Shown in pieces: positions 58,904 through 64,000 of a stretch of 64,000 bases of DNA. Under the pieces are notes generated by a model, which saw only the letters and a list, made by a program, of their open reading frames with translations, had not been told where the DNA came from and did no database searches. The stretch comes from Mycobacterium aquaticum. GTDB taxonomy: Bacteria; Actinomycetota; Actinomycetes; Mycobacteriales; Mycobacteriaceae. The position numbers and the translations under genes were made by a program. The stretch is from the NCBI RefSeq assembly GCF_002086485.1, contig NZ_MVHF01000006.1:167652-231651 (forward strand), given 5' to 3'. Position 1 is the first letter of the stretch; each line of letters opens with the position of its first letter.

Positions 58904-59881
58904 CTACAGTCGCTCGAGTACCGAAGCGACGATGCGCCGAGTCGACAGGCCGTAGCGGTCGTGCAGTGTCGGCAGTGCCCCGGCGGCCAGGAATTCGTCC
59001 GGCAGCGCAATTGGTGTGACCTGTCGGCCCACCCCGCGCTGCACCATGGCCGAGGCCACCGTCTCGAACAATCCTCCGACCACGGTGTGGTTTTCCAGCG
59101 TCAGCGCCAGGCGGTCCGAATCCAGTTCGCGCAGCACGGTTTCGGCGTCGAACGGCTTGAGCGTCGGAGCGTGCACCACGGCCGCGTCGACATTGTGGGC
59201 CGTCAGTTCCTCGGCAGCCAGCAGGGCCCGCATCGTCATCAGGCCGCTCGAGACGAACACGACGTCGTTGCCGGGCCGCACTACCTTGGCCTTGCCGAGT
59301 TCGAACGTGTATCCGTACTCATCGAGGACAGTGGGCACATTTCCGCGTAACAGACGCAGATATGTGGGTCCGGCGTGCTCGGCCAACTGGGGCACGGCCT
59401 GCTCGATGTCGACCGAGTCGCACGGATCGACGATGGTCAGCCCCGGCATCCCCCGGAAGATCGCGACGTCCTCGGTGGCTTGGTGCGATGGCCCGTAACC
59501 CGTTGTGAGACCAGGTAATCCACCGACGATGTTGACGCCCAGTCCCGGCTCGGCGATGTCGAGGCAGATGAAGTCATAGGCCCGCCGCGCCGCGAACACG
59601 GAATAGGTTGACGCAAAAGGAATCAGGCCCGTCTCGGCCATACCGGCGGCCGCGCCGAACAACAGCTGCTCGGCCATGCCCATCTGGAAGAACCGGTCGG
59701 GAAATGCCTGGGCGAAGATATGCATGTCGGTGTACTTGCCCAGATCAGCGGTGAGCCCGACGATTCGGTCATCGGCCTGCCCGGCCTTCACCAGGGCGTG
59801 CCCGAACGGTGCGGGCGTGGTCTTCTGCCCGGGATCGGCGAACGACGCGATCATCGCCGAGGTGCGAAGTTTGGTGCTCAT
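58904..59881 (-). CDS. Transketolase C-terminal subunit
   Basis: 325 aa, with the pyrimidine-binding and C-terminal domains of a split transketolase (RFFQMGMAEQLLFGAAAGMA, AFASTYSVFAARR-like FASTYSVF, GPSHQATEDVAIFRGMPGL, RLLRGNVPTV). ATG 59881 follows AAGGAG and overlaps (ATGA) the stop of the N-terminal subunit. The longer frame upstream is antisense-like read-through of that gene. Confidence 0.94.
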   Translation of the reverse strand: MSTKLRTSAMIASFADPGQKTTPAPFGHALVKAGQADDRIVGLTADLGKYTDMHIFAQAFPDRFFQMGMAEQLLFGAAAGMAETGLIPFASTYSVFAARRAYDFICLDIAEPGLGVNIVGGLPGLTTGYGPSHQATEDVAIFRGMPGLTIVDPCDSVDIEQAVPQLAEHAGPTYLRLLRGNVPTVLDEYGYTFELGKAKVVRPGNDVVFVSSGLMTMRALLAAEELTAHNVDAAVVHAPTLKPFDAETVLRELDSDRLALTLENHTVVGGLFETVASAMVQRGVGRQVTPIALPDEFLAAGALPTLHDRYGLSTRRIVASVLERL

Positions 59882-60705
59882 GCCGATACTCCTTGATAGC
59901 CCGCGGTGAGTTGGTCGCGGCAGATCTGCCACTCGTCGGCGTCGATACGCATGAAGTGCGCCTTCTCCCGCGTTTCCAGCAGCGGTACGCCTTTGCCAAC
60001 TTTGGTGTCGCACAAGATGACCGAGGGCGCTTCGGTGCTGATTCGGTCGAATGCGTCGAGAAGTCCGTGGACGTCGTTGCCGTCGACGCGCTGGACGTGC
60101 CAGCCACAGGCCGCCCACTTGTCGGACACGGGTTCGGTGCGCAGCACGCCCGCCGTCGGGCCGTCGGCCTGTAGCGCGTTGATGTCGACCATCGCCACGA
60201 GATTGCCGAGCCGGTGATGCGACGCACCCATCGCGGCCTCCCACGTCGAACCCTCGTCGAGTTCACCGTCAGAGAGAAAATTGATCACCCGCGCGTCGTT
60301 CCCCTGGTGCCGCAGACCCAGCGCCATCCCGACGGCAACCGTGAGACCGTGGCCCAGCGACCCACCGGATATCTCCATACCCGGTGTGTAACTTGCCATT
60401 CCGGACATCGGCAACCGGGATTCGTCGGATCCGTAGGTGTCGAGCTCGGCGACGTCGACGATGCCCGCTTCGGCCAGCGCCGCGTACAGGCCGATCGCGT
60501 AGTGCCCTGTCGACAACAGGAACCGGTCGCGCCCCTCCCAGTGCGGATCATCGGCACGGAAGCGCAGTTGATCGGCGTATACCGCGGCGAGCATGTCGGC
60601 GGCACCGAGGGCCTGCCCGACGTAGCCCTGCCCTTGCGCCTCACCCATGTTCAGTACGTGGTGACGCATCCGGTAGGCAGCATCACGCACCTTCGTGGCG
60701 CGCAT
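59878..60705 (-). CDS. Transketolase N-terminal (TPP-binding) subunit
   Basis: 275 aa. TPP/Mg motif LSDGELDEGSTWEAAMGASH to VDINALQADG (GDG-N pattern), and GSLGHGLTVAVGMALGLR. With the downstream subunit it forms a heteromeric transketolase moving two-carbon ketol units. The start overlaps the transporter stop. Confidence 0.94.
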   Translation of the reverse strand: MRATKVRDAAYRMRHHVLNMGEAQGQGYVGQALGAADMLAAVYADQLRFRADDPHWEGRDRFLLSTGHYAIGLYAALAEAGIVDVAELDTYGSDESRLPMSGMASYTPGMEISGGSLGHGLTVAVGMALGLRHQGNDARVINFLSDGELDEGSTWEAAMGASHHRLGNLVAMVDINALQADGPTAGVLRTEPVSDKWAACGWHVQRVDGNDVHGLLDAFDRISTEAPSVILCDTKVGKGVPLLETREKAHFMRIDADEWQICRDQLTAGYQGVSA

Positions 60706-62036
60706 CAGGCGGCCAACGCCTGGTCGGAGGCGGCCTTGTCGGCAGCCTGGCGTTCGGCGGATCCCCAGGTTTCACGGGTCACCAACGCGGCCCACAGGCC
60801 AACCGCGGCGTACGCGGAGAACAGCAGAGCAGGTCCCATCCATCCCATCCATTCGAACAGCAGTGTTGTGACAAAGGGCGTGAATCCCGAGACCATCGCC
60901 GAGATCTGGTACGCCAGTGAGGCTCCCGAGGCGCGGGTGTTGGCGGTGAACAGTTCGGGGAACCAGGCGCCCTGAGAGCCGGCCAGGGCGTTCTGGCAGA
61001 CGCCGTAGGCGATGACGACGGTCGCGATGATGAGGAAGAACAGCCCGGTGTTCACCAGCACGAACATGAGTACGCCGAAGGGAACACCGAAGGCGCACAC
61101 CCACAGGTAGACCGGACGACGACCGACCGTGTCGGTGAGCCGCGCCCATCCTACCGTCGCGAAGATACCGATTGCCGCAGCAATGCACAGTGCGACAAGA
61201 GTTTCCGTGGCGGTGGCCAGTTTCGCGGTCTTGAGGTAGGAGATCATGTAGGTGATCGACACGGCATAGCCTGCGGTCTCGGCGATACGAAGGCCGATGC
61301 CGCGCAGGATGTTTCGCCAGTCGTTCTTGAGCACCTCGACGATGGGCGCCTTGACGATCTTGCCCTCGTCCTTGACGTCTTCGAAGACCGGCGACTCGGG
61401 CACCTTGGCCCGGATGATCAGCCCGACGACCACCAGCACGATGCTGGCCAGGAACGGCACCCGCCATGCCCAGTCACCGCCGAGGTGCACACTGACCAGG
61501 AAGACCAGGTTGGCCAGCAGCAGCCCCACCGGGAAACCGGCCTGCACGATGCCGGTGTAGCGGCCCTTTTCCTTCCACGGGGCGTGCTCGTAGCTCATGA
61601 GGATGGCGCCACCCCACTCGGCGCCGAAGGCCAGACCTTGAATGATCCGGACGGTCACCAACAGCACCGGCGCGAGCACGCCGACCGCGGCATAGGTGGG
61701 CAGCAGCCCGATCGCGAAGGTGGCCAGACCCATGATGAGCAGCGACGCGACGAGCACTGGTTTGCGACCGACCTTGTCGCCGAGGTGGCCGCCGATGATG
61801 CCGCCCAGCGGCCGGGCCGCGAAACCCACCCCGAGGGTGGCGAACGATGCCAGGGTGCCGGCGACCGGGCTCGAGTGCGGGAAGAACGCGTGGCCGAAGT
61901 ACAGCGCGGCGGCGGTCCCGAATCCGATGAAGTCATAGGTTTCGATCACTGCGCCGACGGCGGAGCCGACCGCTACCCGCTTGGCGTCCTTGGTGCCAAG
62001 TACGGGACCCCGCATTTTCAGAGCGTCATCGCTCAT
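60705..62036 (-). CDS. MHS-family MFS transporter
   Basis: 443 aa, 12 helices. Metabolite:H+ symporter motifs: GAVIETYDFIGFGTAAALYF, GGIIGGHLGDKVGRKPVLV and GAEWGGAILMSYEHAPWKEK. These commonly import carboxylates or polyols. ATG 62036 has AAAGGATG upstream; ATG 62045 is possible. It is the first gene of the leftward operon, behind GntR-type operators. Confidence 0.93.
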   Translation of the reverse strand: MSDDALKMRGPVLGTKDAKRVAVGSAVGAVIETYDFIGFGTAAALYFGHAFFPHSSPVAGTLASFATLGVGFAARPLGGIIGGHLGDKVGRKPVLVASLLIMGLATFAIGLLPTYAAVGVLAPVLLVTVRIIQGLAFGAEWGGAILMSYEHAPWKEKGRYTGIVQAGFPVGLLLANLVFLVSVHLGGDWAWRVPFLASIVLVVVGLIIRAKVPESPVFEDVKDEGKIVKAPIVEVLKNDWRNILRGIGLRIAETAGYAVSITYMISYLKTAKLATATETLVALCIAAAIGIFATVGWARLTDTVGRRPVYLWVCAFGVPFGVLMFVLVNTGLFFLIIATVVIAYGVCQNALAGSQGAWFPELFTANTRASGASLAYQISAMVSGFTPFVTTLLFEWMGWMGPALLFSAYAAVGLWAALVTRETWGSAERQAADKAASDQALAA

Positions 62037-62094
62037 GGGCGTCATCCTTTCAAATCCCGCTCAAATCCAGGTCTACCTGCGAATTTCCTGACAT

Positions 62095-62194
62095 GTTGAC
62101 TGTCAACAAAGCGGTAGGTGCCACCCAGTGTGAGCCTGCACACACGTCACTGTCAACAGTCAACAGAATTTATTGCCGCCCGTTGACTGTTAAC
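62095..62194. promoter_or_regulatory. Cluster of GntR-type operators and a CRP-like site
   Basis: GTTGACTGTCAAC (62095-62107, perfect palindrome), TGTCAACAGTCAACA (62151-62165) and GTTGACTGTTAAC (62182-62194, within the palindrome GACTGTTAACAGTC). Between them TGTGA-GCCTGC-ACACA (62129-62144) is one base off the CRP consensus. The array fills the divergent promoter of the transporter and isomerase genes. Confidence 0.75.
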
Positions 62195-62256
62195 AGTCGA
62201 CGCCGGTAGTGTGGTCGCCGCCACAGCCGCGAAGGCCCGGGAGAAAGCACCGCCAG

Positions 62257-63090
62257 ATGCCAGCTCATTCGTTTCACAGCCGCCTGGGCTGTTCGACCAT
62301 CAGCTTCCGCCACCAGCCATTGCCCAAGGCCCTGGACACCATCGCCGGAGTGGGCTTCGCCGAGATCGACCTGGGTGCGCTACCCGGCGTGTGCGACCAC
62401 GTTCCGTTCGTCCTCGACGAGGCCGCCGTACGCGAGGTCGCGGCCACCGTCGCGGCGTCGGGCATCCGGGTCCGCTCCATCAACGGCGACATCGGTGACC
62501 TCAACGTCGCACTGGACGTCCAAGGTCGGGCGGCCCGGGACCGCCACCTGGCGATGCTGGTCGAGCTGACGGCCGCCACCGGCGCCGACGCGCTGGTACT
62601 GCCCTGCGGCGCGCTCGACCACGAGCCGATCAACTCGCTCGACGAGGACCTGACGACGGTGGCCGGGGAGCTGGCCGCGGCCTCGAAGGTCGCCGCCGCC
62701 CGCGGAGTCGCCTTGTGGACCGAATCGCTGCACTTCTTCCGATTGTGCTTCGACACCGAACGTGCACAACAGCTCGCCGATCGGCTCGACGAAAACGTCG
62801 GAATAGTCATGGATTTCAGTCACATCGTGGCGTCCGGCGGCGACCCGGTGGACTTCGTGGCACGGTTCGGGCCACGCATCCGGCACGTCCACATCCGTGA
62901 TGCCGTCCCCGGCAACATCAATCTGTCGGTCGGCAACGGCCAGGTCGATTTCGCGACAGGCCTCAAGAGTCTCGCCGACGCCGGCTATTCGGGGCACTTC
63001 GCGCTGGAACTGGAAACCCGCGACGTCACCCACGACCAACGTCCGGCCGCCGCAGCAGCGGCCGGAAACCTCATCTCCACCTTGATCTGA
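62257..63090 (+). CDS. Sugar phosphate isomerase/epimerase (xylose-isomerase-like TIM barrel)
   Basis: 277 aa AP-endonuclease-2 fold. GCSTISFRHQPLPKALDTIA at the start, and metal-ligand strands around LWTESLHF, VMDFSHIVASGG, RHVHIRDAV and FALELETRD. Probably isomerises or epimerises the transported sugar or sugar acid. ATG 62257 from the conserved N-terminus. It ends 11 bp before the SDR gene. Confidence 0.88.
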   Translation: MPAHSFHSRLGCSTISFRHQPLPKALDTIAGVGFAEIDLGALPGVCDHVPFVLDEAAVREVAATVAASGIRVRSINGDIGDLNVALDVQGRAARDRHLAMLVELTAATGADALVLPCGALDHEPINSLDEDLTTVAGELAAASKVAAARGVALWTESLHFFRLCFDTERAQQLADRLDENVGIVMDFSHIVASGGDPVDFVARFGPRIRHVHIRDAVPGNINLSVGNGQVDFATGLKSLADAGYSGHFALELETRDVTHDQRPAAAAAAGNLISTLI

Positions 63091-63101
63091 AAGGACTCGC
63101 A

Positions 63102-63872
63102 ATGTCTGTCACCCGCACCGCCGTCGTCACCGGAGCCACCTCCGAGAAGGGCATCGGCATGGCCGTTGCCGAGCGCTACGCCAAGGAAGGCTGGGCCGTC
63201 GTGATCCTCGACCTCGATGGCGAGCGCTCCGCCAAGGTCGCCGCCGAGATCGGCAACCAATTCGGGGTACCCGCGTTCGGCCATGCCGTCGACGTCACCT
63301 CCGAAGAGTCGGTCACCGCCGCCTACGACGCGGTCGCCGCCGAGGTCGCCGCGGGCAACCTGCCCACGATCGGCGCGCTGGCCAACATCGCGGGCATCAC
63401 CTCCCCCGTGCCGTTCCTGGAGACCACGCTGGACCTCTGGAACAAGGTCATGGCCGTCAACGCCACCGGAACCTACTTGGTGACAAAGGCTTTCCTGCCC
63501 GCCATGATCGACGCCGGCTGGGGCCGCATCGTCAACATGAGCTCGGTGTCCGCGCAGCGCGGCGGCGGCGTGTTCGGCAAGGTGCCCTACTCCTCGGCCA
63601 AGGCCGCGATCCTGGGCTTCACGAAGTCGCTGGCCCGCGAGATCGCCGACACCGGTGTCACGGTCAACGCCGTCACCCCGGGCGCGGTGGACACCAACAT
63701 CCGCGTCGGCTCCACCGATGAGCAGGAAGCCAAGCTGGCCGCCGACATCCCCGTCGGCCGCACTGCCACCACCGACGAGGTGGCCGCGGTCATCACGTTC
63801 CTGTCCAGCCAGGACGCCAGTTACCTCACCGGAACCACCGTGGACATCAACGGTGGCAGCCACATGCACTGA
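63102..63872 (+). CDS. Short-chain dehydrogenase/reductase
   Basis: 256 aa. Cofactor loop TGATSEKGIG (about 11-20), NIAG motif (LANIAGITSP), catalytic Ser (NMSSVSAQ), Tyr and Lys (YSSAKAA). A GNN-x-Asp pattern after strand 2 (ILDLDGER) suggests NAD preference. Likely oxidises a polyol or sugar acid together with the isomerase. ATG 63102 follows GAAAGGACTCGCA. Confidence 0.94.
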   Translation: MSVTRTAVVTGATSEKGIGMAVAERYAKEGWAVVILDLDGERSAKVAAEIGNQFGVPAFGHAVDVTSEESVTAAYDAVAAEVAAGNLPTIGALANIAGITSPVPFLETTLDLWNKVMAVNATGTYLVTKAFLPAMIDAGWGRIVNMSSVSAQRGGGVFGKVPYSSAKAAILGFTKSLAREIADTGVTVNAVTPGAVDTNIRVGSTDEQEAKLAADIPVGRTATTDEVAAVITFLSSQDASYLTGTTVDINGGSHMH

Positions 63873-63912
63873 CACCGCTTCGCCGCGCCGAGTGGCCAGT
63901 TTTTACAAGGAT

Positions 63913-63938
63913 TTTCGCAACAACGGGCTGTTGCGAAA
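63913..63938 (+). terminator. Hairpin after the SDR gene
   Basis: Arms TTTCGCAACA and TGTTGCGAAA pair perfectly around a 6-nt loop, 41 bp after the SDR stop. The preceding 17-mer at 63887-63903 equals the one next to the inverted repeat at 58143. The rest of the window to 64000 is GGT-rich and shows nothing I can assign. Confidence 0.6.
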
Positions 63939-64000
63939 TTGGTAGGTGGTTGGCGCGGCGAGTTTTGGTGGTGGTGGTGGTGGGTAGCCGGGCGTGGGGT

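Noticed and set aside
59882..60244. N-terminal extension of the transketolase C-terminal subunit
   Set aside because: The extension overlaps the N-terminal subunit gene out of frame; ATG 59881 has a strong ribosome site and the ATGA junction.
63941..64000. GGT-rich tail at the right edge as a repeat array
   Set aside because: A short low-complexity run (GGTGGTGGTGG) at the window end with no gene context; too little sequence to call.

Overview
The window is high-GC, densely packed DNA read most easily as a fast-growing mycobacterium (Mycolicibacterium-like). The evidence is gene content and order. A block at about 32.2-50.9 kb carries, in order, a Lon-substrate-domain protein, a lipoprotein, a GCS2-type carboxylate-amine ligase, sodC, a VirR-like LytR_C protein, a DUF3263 protein, def, a GNAT protein, xthA, then thiC, thiD, an alpha/beta hydrolase and a septum-formation-like protein. 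As I recall it, this is the mirror image of the M. tuberculosis Rv0434-Rv0420c neighbourhood. Many genes start with GTG and many junctions are 4-nt ATGA/GTGA overlaps. I saw no rRNA, tRNA, CRISPR array or transposase.

Left part (1-15 kb), stress and redox genes. A selenocysteine formate dehydrogenase alpha subunit (reading through TGA at 2437-2439, with a recognisable SECIS hairpin directly downstream) lies behind a Clp-type double AAA+ ATPase and an Hsp20. All three point left from a promoter region that carries two LysR-like palindromes. A FUSC-type membrane protein leaves the same region to the right. Next come a PucR regulator, the Ni-SOD maturation protease, nickel superoxide dismutase (sodN), some very small genes, a DyP peroxidase with a C-terminal encapsulation peptide, its encapsulin shell, a VOC protein and a LysR regulator. 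Related T-N11-A palindromes recur at 6292, 6329, 10518 and 13130. They suggest one LysR regulon joining the LysR gene, the hsp20-clp-fdh operon and a 48-residue protein.

Middle (15-38 kb). This holds a DMT transporter, a DUF1707 protein, a NarL-type two-component pair, a CBS protein with an ArsB/NhaD-type transporter, and a nuclease-fold (DUF559-like) gene bracketed by 36-bp inverted palindromes. After these come an FAD monooxygenase, a complete six-gene Mrp Na+/H+ antiporter operon (fused A/B, then C, D, E, F, G), a methyltransferase, a small exported protein with a convergent histidine kinase/response regulator pair, and the conserved sodC-virR-def-xthA block.

38.4-44.4 kb. At the point where the M. 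tuberculosis order is broken sits a five-gene, fully overlapping operon: a MoxR AAA+ ATPase, an unknown, a HEXXH-plus-VWA protein, a second unknown and a CapK/PaaK-like adenylate-forming enzyme. I do not recognise it as a described system, and it is my leading candidate for one.

Right part (44-64 kb). This holds a LOG-family protein, an MFS exporter, thiC under a TPP riboswitch, thiD, a P450, and a two-gene unit with a membrane-anchored Cys-Gly-Gly repeat peptide behind a perfect CRP box. It continues with a DUF5996 protein, a Baeyer-Villiger-type monooxygenase and a tandem TetR regulator. Last is a carbon-use cluster (FadR-type GntR, split transketolase, MHS transporter, sugar isomerase/epimerase, SDR) with repeated GTTGAC operators and a shared 17-bp repeat at each end.
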